A DNA stretch of 64,000 bases from positions 612,411 through 676,410 of the forward strand of contig NC_027866.1 of the NCBI RefSeq assembly GCF_000187245.1, written 5' to 3'. A program made the translations under genes and the position numbers. Of the stretch, positions 25,517-33,145 are shown in pieces. The DNA is from Ogataea parapolymorpha DL-1. Its lineage: Eukaryota; Ascomycota; Pichiomycetes; Pichiales; Pichiaceae. Position 1 is the stretch's first letter. Every line of letters begins with the position of its first letter. Below the pieces are notes generated by a model that saw only the letters and a list, made by a program, of their open reading frames with translations, did no database searches and had not been told where the DNA came from.

Positions 25517-26089
25517 ATGTCTAAACAAATTAAACAACTTGGAGACGACGTCTGGAAGACCAAGGTCGAGAAAGTGAACTCGGAATTGTTCACACTCACT
25601 TACGGGTCGATTGTTGCGCAGCTGTGTCGCGACTTTAATAACAATTACGAGGAGGTGAATGCGCAAACGTACAAAATGGGCTACAACATAGGCGTGCGTC
25701 TGATTGATGAGTTCCTACAAAAAACACAACTCTCGCGATGCAGCAGTTTCCGCGACACGGCCGAAATCGTGTCCAAAGTTGGGTTCAAGATGTTTCTGAA
25801 TATTGTGCCTAACATCACGAACTGGACCTCAGACATGACTACGTTCAGCCTTATCCTGACTGAAAATCCTCTGGCAGATTTTGTGGAGCTGCCTGATGAC
25901 GGCAAGGCCGTCAAGGAGCTGTGGTACTCAAACATCTTGTGTGGTGTTTTGAGGGGAGCTTTGGAGATGGTCCAGCTAGATTGCGAGGTTGGGTTTATCA
26001 GCGATGTTTTACGAGGCGATGAGACTACAGAGTTACGTGTGCGGTTGGTGCAAGTGCTCAGAGACGAGATTCCTGCTGGCGAGGAATAG
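25517..26089 (+). CDS. BET3: Bet3, TRAPP complex core subunit
   Basis: Bet3 is the core of the TRAPP tethering complexes that act as exchange factor for Ypt1 in ER-Golgi traffic. The 190-residue protein (193 in S. cerevisiae) has the YGSIVAQLCRDF helix and GYNIGVRLIDEFL, and the conserved Cys of SRCSSF near residue 75 that is palmitoylated in Bet3. The C-terminal GVLRGALEMVQLDCEVGFISDVLRGD strand-helix block is typical. The ATG at 25517 is used, since the codon before it is TTG. Confidence 0.92.
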   Translation: MSKQIKQLGDDVWKTKVEKVNSELFTLTYGSIVAQLCRDFNNNYEEVNAQTYKMGYNIGVRLIDEFLQKTQLSRCSSFRDTAEIVSKVGFKMFLNIVPNITNWTSDMTTFSLILTENPLADFVELPDDGKAVKELWYSNILCGVLRGALEMVQLDCEVGFISDVLRGDETTELRVRLVQVLRDEIPAGEE

Positions 26090-26337
26090 ATGATCGAAAT
26101 GGCATCCTCAGTCATGGTTGTCTATCATTGTGATCAGGTAATGTAGATAAGGATAGAAAAAGACTCATCATAGGTAGCCATTTGTTCACTCTGCCAACGA
26201 ACCGTCCGCCTGGATTGAACTTTTGCAGGGGATAAATGTAATGAATAAAATGTAATTTTTTTCTTCTACCTATAGTTTATTTAAACTTTTCTGTCACCGT
26301 TCTTATGGTTAATTAATAAAGGTACCAGTTTGTCATA

Positions 26338-27750
26338 ATGGCTAGTTCAAGCACAGATAACTTGCCTGCTAAGGCGGCCTCTGACGACGATGGCATTTCT
26401 CTGTCTACTCGTGCTCAGGAAGGATTGGAAAATTACATACACGACTTGTCTTTGAATGACAAACAGAAACCTGCCGGAACGGATGAAGAGTTATTGCAGG
26501 ACACCGATCAGCAAGAACCCATTGGCAGCTTTATTGCAGCTGACGAAGTGCCTGATTCCGCTGCCTCAATGTCCGACCACACAGCTGTCGAGTCTCCTTT
26601 AGAGACTACTCCCCCATTAGATGTTCACCGTTCTTCTGTTCCGGATACGCTCTCCGCGCAGTCGGGAAACTCCATCGATGACATCTCACGTTCTATCGAC
26701 GAGTTTGCTAATGGTCTGACGGGCGAAGACTCCAAGCCGGAGGCAAACGAAGAGTCTGAGCAGGAGTTGGCTGAGCCAGAAAATAAAGCACAGGCTAAGT
26801 CTGAGGTGGAAACAGAGGAGTTTAGAGGCCAGTTTTTGAACGATTTCGATACTAGCGAGGAACAGGAGCATTCAGAGATACATAATGATACCATTCGCAC
26901 CTCCTTCGACGCATCAACAGACACTTCGTCGAATCGTGCTCCCGACGAGCAGTCATCGTTGTCGTACTCTTCCCGCCTCTCAAACTCCCCATCAGACAGG
27001 TTCTCGTGGCAACAGAACGACGACCAGTTTTCGCTTGCAGGCCACGATACAAGATCGGTGAGCTCCTCGGGCTCATTGTCGACCGGACGCACGTACGATT
27101 TGTCAGATAGCTACTCCGAAAGCGTGCTGGGAGAAGAGTCCGAGGCAGACCAGTTCAGACAGAATTTTGTGCGCCAAAACACAAAAGACACAGTCAGACC
27201 GGTGAGGTCAGAGACTCTGGGGTCTTCAGTATACGAAGATCCTAGAAGCGAGCGATACCAGGGAAGAAGCCCCATAGTGAAGCCCCCTATTCAGCAGGCC
27301 CGTGTGCGATCCATGTTGATTGACGAAGTGCCGGAACCTCGCACCAACAGTCGAGTTGCAAGCGAGACGTCGCAAGATACCAAGGAGACAAAGGAGACTA
27401 TCAGGGAGACACCTGCCATAACGACTTTCCCCAACGTGGACCTGAAAAAAATCATGCAGCTACCAACGACCGAAAAACGGCTGGCAGCGCTGCAGAAAGC
27501 AAGACAGGAACTTATGGAGTACGACACTGGGCTTTCTGGGTACCTGCACGAGGCCATCAAGGCCGGCTCCAAGTCGTTTGCCAACACTGACTCACAATTG
27601 GGGCCGAACGTGCTGAACGCGTTCAAAAACTCAGACCAGTACCACTCAAGCACCCCGTCAACAGCAGAGCTGGCAAACGACCTTCTACGCACCTCGTCCG
27701 TGATCAAACAGAAAGGACGCAACTTGCTACGGAAAATACATCTGAAATGA
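26338..27750 (+). CDS. FYV8: Fyv8-like protein of unknown function
   Basis: The 470-residue protein is mostly low-complexity and acidic, rich in Ser, Asp and Glu, and probably disordered. The C-terminal 100 residues are more ordered, with PTTEKRLAALQKARQELMEYDTGLSGYLHEAI and a final helical basic tail. A similar closing domain is known in fungal Fyv8 proteins. In S. cerevisiae FYV8 (YGR196C) is convergent with SKI6 (YGR195W); here the two stops are 5 bp apart in the same arrangement. The function is not known beyond sensitivity to killer toxin of the deletion mutant. Confidence 0.65.
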   Translation: MASSSTDNLPAKAASDDDGISLSTRAQEGLENYIHDLSLNDKQKPAGTDEELLQDTDQQEPIGSFIAADEVPDSAASMSDHTAVESPLETTPPLDVHRSSVPDTLSAQSGNSIDDISRSIDEFANGLTGEDSKPEANEESEQELAEPENKAQAKSEVETEEFRGQFLNDFDTSEEQEHSEIHNDTIRTSFDASTDTSSNRAPDEQSSLSYSSRLSNSPSDRFSWQQNDDQFSLAGHDTRSVSSSGSLSTGRTYDLSDSYSESVLGEESEADQFRQNFVRQNTKDTVRPVRSETLGSSVYEDPRSERYQGRSPIVKPPIQQARVRSMLIDEVPEPRTNSRVASETSQDTKETKETIRETPAITTFPNVDLKKIMQLPTTEKRLAALQKARQELMEYDTGLSGYLHEAIKAGSKSFANTDSQLGPNVLNAFKNSDQYHSSTPSTAELANDLLRTSSVIKQKGRNLLRKIHLK

Positions 27751-27755
27751 GTACA

Positions 27756-28496
27756 TTACTGGCGTTCCTGCAGCTGCCCCCCTGCTATCCGCACTTGCAA
27801 ATCCATGAGCTCCTTCAGCCGGTGACAGCCCTCTATACCCAGGCTGATCAGTCTTTCTAGCTTGTCGAGCGGCAGCTTGTCCTCGCATAGGGTCAGGTTG
27901 AGCTTGTCGGAATCGCCAACCACACCGATCGTGATGAAGCTGAGATCGTTTTCCTCGAGCGCGTTCATGTCCAGCAACGGTGTCTGGTCGTACAGCCCCA
28001 CGCTCACGGCACTGACGTAGTCGTATAGCGAGATTCCGGCGTCGATCAGCGCCAGCGTGATGGCGTTACAGAAACAGGCCAGCAGGCCGCCGTCCATCGC
28101 CAGCACCGTGAGATTAATGTCTATGGCTGTTCGTGAGTAATTTTTCAACACTATAGTTTTCATGAAGCAACGTTTGAGAATAATGCTGATTTCCTGTAAT
28201 CGTCTATCGTTTTTTGGTCTTTTCTTTCTCTCGTTAGATGCAAACGGCGGATAATTGATGTTGAGAGATAGGACGGGCCCGTTAGGGTCCAACTTTGTTC
28301 CTGCTGCGAGGTTCGCCCCATGTTCCATCGGACCCTTCACCAGACATAACACCTTAGAGTTTCCCTGCTGGACGTAGGACGACCCATCTGCCGCGTTCGG
28401 ATGTGTGTTGATCTGGCACTCAAATCGTCTAAGCTCGTTCCACCGTCTTCCATCTACCCTGAGACCTTCAGGCGAATACAGTTCGAGTCTGCTCAT
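27756..28496 (-). CDS. SKI6: Ski6/Rrp41, exosome ring subunit
   Basis: Rrp41 is an RNase PH-type subunit of the six-member ring of the RNA exosome, in nucleus and cytoplasm. The 246-residue protein (the family length) starts MSRLELYSPEGLRVDGRRWNE and has NTHPNAADGSSYVQQGN, TVLAMDGGLLACFCNAITLALIDAGI and VGLYDQTPLLDMNALEEN, all hallmarks of Rrp41. Eukaryotic Rrp41 lacks phosphorolytic activity. Its start codon is 47 bp from that of the divergent small membrane-protein gene. Confidence 0.95.
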   Translation of the reverse strand: MSRLELYSPEGLRVDGRRWNELRRFECQINTHPNAADGSSYVQQGNSKVLCLVKGPMEHGANLAAGTKLDPNGPVLSLNINYPPFASNERKKRPKNDRRLQEISIILKRCFMKTIVLKNYSRTAIDINLTVLAMDGGLLACFCNAITLALIDAGISLYDYVSAVSVGLYDQTPLLDMNALEENDLSFITIGVVGDSDKLNLTLCEDKLPLDKLERLISLGIEGCHRLKELMDLQVRIAGGQLQERQ

Positions 28497-28543
28497 TAAA
28501 TATATTTTTTAGAGTTTTAAATTTTTCTGGCTGCTACACACCG

Positions 28544-28814
28544 ATGCTGGAGTCGTCAGTCGACTGGGACTTGCTGGCTCAGACATGGGATAAAATCAAG
28601 AGCTGTGTGATTTGGTTCAATGTGAGTATTAGACTGGGTTTCTGGGCTAACTGTGCAGTACACTGTGTCGATGATCATCATCACGCCATGGCTGCTATTT
28701 ATTCTTGCAGATCTGGTGGTGTACATCTTCCGTGTGTGTTGGGACGGTGTCGCCTACTGTCTTGAAAAAGCTCTGTGTCGCTGTGAGGCTGCAAAGGCCG
28801 TCAAAACCGAGTGA
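28544..28814 (+). CDS. Small spliced single-pass membrane protein, 77 residues
   Basis: The model is exons 28544-28621 and 28659-28814. Splicing removes 37 nt and moves the reading into a frame that encodes a hydrophobic stretch (about residues 27-50, with SMIIITPWLLFILADLVVYI) followed by a Cys-rich amphipathic end (RVCWDGVAYCLEKALCRCE). Without splicing the downstream frame reads as non-hydrophobic and Cys/His-rich and looks meaningless. The N-terminal 26 residues are acidic and Trp-containing. I do not recognise the family; an ER or other endomembrane location is a guess. It shares a 47-bp divergent promoter with SKI6 and is followed by CUE5 after 77 bp. Confidence 0.7.
28622..28658 (+). 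other. Intron of the 77-residue gene (37 nt)
   Basis: It starts GTGAGT, has branch site GGCTAAC (branch A at 28650) and ends TGTGCAG eight bases later. The geometry is the same as in the other mini-introns in this window. The phase is 0 (after AAT). Confidence 0.75.
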
Positions 28815-28891
28815 CCCTAGTGCTTACGCGATCTTGTGCTGTGTACTACTTAGGTATGTAAAATCGCCGCGACAAAATTATTTATTAAACT

Positions 28892-29839
28892 ATGAGTGAC
28901 CAAGAATCATCTGAGACAAGGACCAAAATAGACCTTAAAGAGGAAGAAAAGGCCTCTCAGGAGACACCAGAGACGGCCCCGGCTGCTGAGAAGGCCGAAG
29001 ATGCGCCTTCTGATGCTGCCCCGCCGCCAATGCCAAAAAGGCCAGTGTCTGCAGCCGAACGGGCGATCCAAGATCTCAAGGAGGCGTTTCCGACTGTAGA
29101 GGAGAAGTACGTGAAAATGGCCTTGATCGCGTCTCAGGGCCAATTGGACCCTGCGTTCAATGCACTGCTGTTTTTGTCGGACCCTTCGTCGGACATCGCA
29201 GTGCCTGTTGTGGAGACCAAGCCAAAGTTGCCATCGAAAGACTCGTTTGAGCAACGGCGGCAGCTGGAGTCCGACGAGGCGCTGGCCCGTCGGCTGGCCC
29301 GCGAGTACGAGAAACGCGGCTCTCGCTCGAAAGCTGCGCCGCCAAAGCCCAAGAAGAAGCCTGTTTGGGCTGCAATCGAGGACGGCTCCGACGACGAGGA
29401 GGACTTTGTCGACTCGCTGGCGAAAAACGTCGAGGAGGCCAAGAATACCGTTGGCGGCTGGATGAGCAACCTGGCCAAGAAAATCCAGACAGAAGTCAAC
29501 ACCGTGCAGCAGGGCCAGGGCGAGAACCAGCTGTTCAATGCGTTTGGCAGGAAATCCAGCATGCAGTCCAGCAGAAGCCGCGACGACAGCCAGACCCCGC
29601 CTCCGCCTCCCGTGAGACCGCCACGCCCGCAGAAGACGAGCTCTGTGGCTGAGTCGCACAAGAGCAAGGAGATGGAAGAGCAAGTTGCAGGAATAAAGCT
29701 CGAGGACGCTACAACGGATACGAAACAGAAACACGAGCCGATCTCGACGATCCAACCGGAGCCCGTCGTGGACGACACGTTTGCTGTGGACGACAGCGAC
29801 GAGGAAGACGACAAGAAGGAGGAAGATAAGAAAAAGTAG
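28892..29839 (+). CDS. CUE5: Cue5-like ubiquitin-binding (CUE domain) protein
   Basis: Cue5 is a ubiquitin-Atg8 adaptor for autophagy of aggregated proteins in S. cerevisiae. The 315-residue protein has a CUE domain near residues 55-97 with IQDLKEAFPTVEEKYVKMAL, the LL dipeptide of FNALLFLSDPS, and then a charged helix. Candidate Atg8-binding motifs are WAAIEDGSDDEE (near 160) and an acidic FAVDDSDEE at the C-terminus; neither can be confirmed. A Pro-rich PPPPPVRPPRP stretch lies in the middle. S. cerevisiae Cue5 is 411 residues. Confidence 0.82.
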   Translation: MSDQESSETRTKIDLKEEEKASQETPETAPAAEKAEDAPSDAAPPPMPKRPVSAAERAIQDLKEAFPTVEEKYVKMALIASQGQLDPAFNALLFLSDPSSDIAVPVVETKPKLPSKDSFEQRRQLESDEALARRLAREYEKRGSRSKAAPPKPKKKPVWAAIEDGSDDEEDFVDSLAKNVEEAKNTVGGWMSNLAKKIQTEVNTVQQGQGENQLFNAFGRKSSMQSSRSRDDSQTPPPPPVRPPRPQKTSSVAESHKSKEMEEQVAGIKLEDATTDTKQKHEPISTIQPEPVVDDTFAVDDSDEEDDKKEEDKKK

Positions 29840-29859
29840 TGTTGTCTATGTTTCCAGTA

Positions 29860-31326
29860 TTAACCAATGTGTGCTAAAAATCCGCTGTCTTTGTAGCGGC
29901 CGTCGTTCATCACGGTCTTCATCACGCCCGGGAGCACCTCCACCTGGATGGTCTCCACGGGGAAATTTTCTCCGTCGACGGAAATGTAGCTGGTGCGGCC
30001 CTTTTCCAGCATCGGCACCAGTTTGAGCGACTCCACCTTCAGATGGTCCACGTGGTCGTGCCACACGTGCAGACCCTTGTCGAGCTGGAGTAGGCTGTGC
30101 GCTGACCTCCACACCTGTGTGCGGCCGTCGAAAAGCACAAGGTCGATCGCGCCGTCGTTAGGCAGCGCAGCAGGGAAAAAATCCACGTCTTTTGCGATGT
30201 ACGGTAGCTTTCCCGTATAAAAAATGGACAAATTCTGTGTGACGTTGTCGTCCAGCCATTCCCAGCCTGCTGGCAGCCGGTCGTCGTCAAACAATTGTCC
30301 GTCAAAATACTTTGGTTTGAGCGCGTCCTCGTCCAGCTGTGTTGTCACGCCAGGCTGCTGGTACTGAGACTTGTAACGTTCCGAAAGTTCCTTTTTGTCG
30401 TTAGTAATCCGCTTAACCGCCACGCGGCAAGGGAACTGTTTTTTGCGCAGAATGTTGAGCAGCACGCCAATGTCAAAGCGAATCTCGCCAATAAACCTCA
30501 TCCACTCGGTGCCTATGTCTGCCTCGGCAATGACGCCATACGTCTGGCTCAAAAATGAGATTCGCGGACCGCTGCTCTTGGAGCAAACAAGCATCAGATC
30601 GCTGCGCACCGTGTGGCCCTTGATGATTTCCAGAGTCGCCAGTCCTGGTTTCAAAGTGCCCAGACACGAGAGAGCCATGGCGTTGCCAGATCCGCATGGA
30701 GTCTGCGCGATAAAGAGCTTTTCAAACGCCCGGACGCGATCCTTGCGGCTATATATGCCGTTCAGTACTTCGTGCGGGATTCCGTCGCCAGAAGCACAGA
30801 TGACTCCGTCATATTTATCGATATCCACATATTTCATGTATTCTGTAGCATGGCCAGTGTATTCCGTCTTGACCAGCTCCACGTGGTACCGAGCAGCGTT
30901 CAAAACAGGCTCCACATCGTGCTTGTACAAATGGATCGCCTTGCCCTTGCCACTGTGCGGGTTCACAAACACAATGACAGACTTCTTAGGCTCAGAGTTT
31001 GCATATGCCAGGGCCATCAACTGCGACACAGAACTCTTCGATCCCGGCTCGTTCGACTGCTGGCTGCCGGTTACTTCAGCCACAATGGTCCGAATCTTCA
31101 AACGTGAATCTTGCTGCTCAATATAGGTGATTTCCGCGCTCTCATTTAGAGCTCCCTCTACCCAGACAATGTTTTTGAAGGGGATAAGCGTGCCGTTGGA
31201 AAGCTCTTCAGAACCGTTTTTGTCAGCCTGCCCAGACGGAATGCAACAAAATACCCCGGCAATCCTACTGTCACGGCCAGTTTGGTCCGTCAAAAGACCG
31301 TGGTCTGTTATCTTGGCCAAAACCAT
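29860..31326 (-). CDS. LCB4: Sphingoid long-chain base kinase (Lcb4/Lcb5)
   Basis: It phosphorylates phytosphingosine and dihydrosphingosine at C1. The 488-residue protein has the diacylglycerol-kinase-type catalytic domain: VNPHSGKGKA near residue 120, the substrate/ATP loop CASGDGIPHEVLNG near 180, and TPCGSGNAMA near 212. The Asp of SGDG is present. S. cerevisiae Lcb4 is 624 residues, so the N-terminal extension is shorter here. One gene may stand for both Lcb4 and Lcb5. Confidence 0.9.
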   Translation of the reverse strand: MVLAKITDHGLLTDQTGRDSRIAGVFCCIPSGQADKNGSEELSNGTLIPFKNIVWVEGALNESAEITYIEQQDSRLKIRTIVAEVTGSQQSNEPGSKSSVSQLMALAYANSEPKKSVIVFVNPHSGKGKAIHLYKHDVEPVLNAARYHVELVKTEYTGHATEYMKYVDIDKYDGVICASGDGIPHEVLNGIYSRKDRVRAFEKLFIAQTPCGSGNAMALSCLGTLKPGLATLEIIKGHTVRSDLMLVCSKSSGPRISFLSQTYGVIAEADIGTEWMRFIGEIRFDIGVLLNILRKKQFPCRVAVKRITNDKKELSERYKSQYQQPGVTTQLDEDALKPKYFDGQLFDDDRLPAGWEWLDDNVTQNLSIFYTGKLPYIAKDVDFFPAALPNDGAIDLVLFDGRTQVWRSAHSLLQLDKGLHVWHDHVDHLKVESLKLVPMLEKGRTSYISVDGENFPVETIQVEVLPGVMKTVMNDGRYKDSGFLAHIG

Positions 31327-31396
31327 TATGAAATCCTTTTTTATGCACTGCCTGAATTATTATTTCATGATTCGTTCATTACGTAGTCCTATTTAA

Positions 31397-33016
31397 TTAA
31401 TTACCATACGCAGAAAACCCGCCAAAGGTCGACGTCGGAGGCGGATACCGCTGGAAAAGCTTCGACTTCTTGGTCCGTCTGGCCCCTGGCGTCCGTGTGA
31501 GGAACTGCGTTGGGATCTTATTCTCAATCGAGATCGAACTTGTAGTAAAGTCCACCTTGATCTCCGGCTCCTTTGAGATCTCCTCCGTCACGAACCGAAG
31601 CCAGTACTCCTCAAAATCCTCGTCAGCCATGTCAGCCGACTTGGTGGCTTTGAGAAAGTTGTGCAGCTCCTCCAAAGTCATCTCTTTGCCGTTTTTGCGA
31701 CGCAAAATATCCAGCGTAAACTCGGTCATTAGTTTGATCTTCTCGAGTCGTTTCTCGTCGTAAACGCATTGCTCCATCCGAGGTATTAGACCTAACAGCG
31801 ACTGCCACGGTCTTGAAACAGTGTAGCCGCTCTTGCATTCCAGCTTCGAGTCGTATCTGCAGATAGCGTGCTCGGGACAGGGAATGCATCGCGGCTTAAT
31901 CTGCTCCAGAAATGCGTCAGCTTTGTTTGCGAACTGCGTCAACAATGGATTTTCTGTAGGCAGCCACGACCGCACACTCCTTATCTCGCCTTCCCGACCA
32001 CAGAATCCAACGTCAACGGCCATCGAGCGGTAGAAAAATAGCGACGATAAAATTGGTAGCAGCAAAAGCGCATATTTGTAATGCCCCTTTTGAACCGGCT
32101 TTGACTCCGCCTCAGCAGAAGACTCAACCACAACGACGGTCTCCTTTATCGTCTCTTGCTCTACCACCTCTGTTTGTTGTTCGCCATCTATTTCCACAAC
32201 CTCGCGCACCTCGCTCTCCCGTACTTTTACCTCTGCTTCCTCCACTTCCGTATCCGAGCTGTCAACATCCGTGAGTAGTTCCCTCTGCATCACTTTTGTA
32301 GCGCTTGCTATCGTGCGCTCGTCGTCTCCACTCTCATTATCAATAATCCTGTCAGGTCCCGCCAGCATTTCGTCAAGAAAAGACGGAACCTGAACATTCT
32401 CGACTGCCTCGAACGTGTTCTCCATCTCCATTTCAACTATCTGGTTTTTTGGCTCTTCCTTTTTAGGACTCACAAGTCTCGCAAGGATATCAGAAATGTC
32501 GCCCTCCTCAACCGGGCTTTCGGACTCAAACTTCTCCAAAGACAGTGGCGATTTGATGGACTTACTAGACTTTGCTTCCTCCATTCTGCTGACAGTTGGC
32601 GATTCAGCGTCGTCGGAGACGGCGTTCTCTTCCGTACTTTTGTTCTTTCTATGCAGCTTTTTCCTTTTAGGGGTGGCCGCCTCAGAACCTCTTTTTTGCG
32701 GAACGGTCTGGTCTGGGGCAGGACTCAGGCTTTTACGCGATTCTTTGTCGGGAGTCGAGTATCTGGAGTTTTTCGCGCTTCTCTTAGATGAGGTGTTGAC
32801 CTCTTCTATCTCCACGCTATTTTCAATACTTTTCTTGTACTCTTCGAGCCACTTGGCCGCGTTAGGGCGAATATACTCTTCATACAGCTGGATCAGCTCA
32901 GATTTCTTTGCGCTGGACGGATAGTCAATATTTCGGTCAACTAGAATCGATCTCAGGCGTGGCACAGTCACCTTGTGGGGGTCAAAATCTGGATCGAGAT
33001 ACTCCACGCTATCCAT
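31397..33016 (-). CDS. Heh2/Src1, inner nuclear membrane protein (HeH/LEM, MAN1 type)
   Basis: Heh1 (Src1) and Heh2 are inner nuclear membrane proteins that act in nuclear pore quality control. The 539-residue protein has an N-terminal HeH domain starting YLDPDFDPHKVTVPRLRSILVDR, a bipartite basic nuclear targeting region with TPKRKKLHRKNK near residue 120, a long acidic linker (residues 150-310) and a membrane segment near 317-332. After it comes a lumenal Cys-containing part (CIPCPEHAICRYDSKLECK) and the Man1-Src1p-C-terminal helical region. A second membrane segment is not obvious, so topology resembles Heh2 loosely. S. cerevisiae SRC1 is alternatively spliced; no intron is seen here. Confidence 0.8.
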   Translation of the reverse strand: MDSVEYLDPDFDPHKVTVPRLRSILVDRNIDYPSSAKKSELIQLYEEYIRPNAAKWLEEYKKSIENSVEIEEVNTSSKRSAKNSRYSTPDKESRKSLSPAPDQTVPQKRGSEAATPKRKKLHRKNKSTEENAVSDDAESPTVSRMEEAKSSKSIKSPLSLEKFESESPVEEGDISDILARLVSPKKEEPKNQIVEMEMENTFEAVENVQVPSFLDEMLAGPDRIIDNESGDDERTIASATKVMQRELLTDVDSSDTEVEEAEVKVRESEVREVVEIDGEQQTEVVEQETIKETVVVVESSAEAESKPVQKGHYKYALLLLPILSSLFFYRSMAVDVGFCGREGEIRSVRSWLPTENPLLTQFANKADAFLEQIKPRCIPCPEHAICRYDSKLECKSGYTVSRPWQSLLGLIPRMEQCVYDEKRLEKIKLMTEFTLDILRRKNGKEMTLEELHNFLKATKSADMADEDFEEYWLRFVTEEISKEPEIKVDFTTSSISIENKIPTQFLTRTPGARRTKKSKLFQRYPPPTSTFGGFSAYGN

Positions 33017-33145
33017 GATTAAAAGAATGGTATTGTTTATGTTTATGTTTAGTTTTTAAAACATATTTGAACCTATTTGCAAATTGACAGAAAGTAGTGG
33101 AGCAAAAAAAATTTTCCAAATCCATCCTTAATTTACTATAGCTTA

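Noticed and set aside
28907..29755. 282-codon antisense frame over CUE5
   Set aside because: It gives Leu/Arg-rich sequence without motif, while the sense strand has a clear CUE domain.
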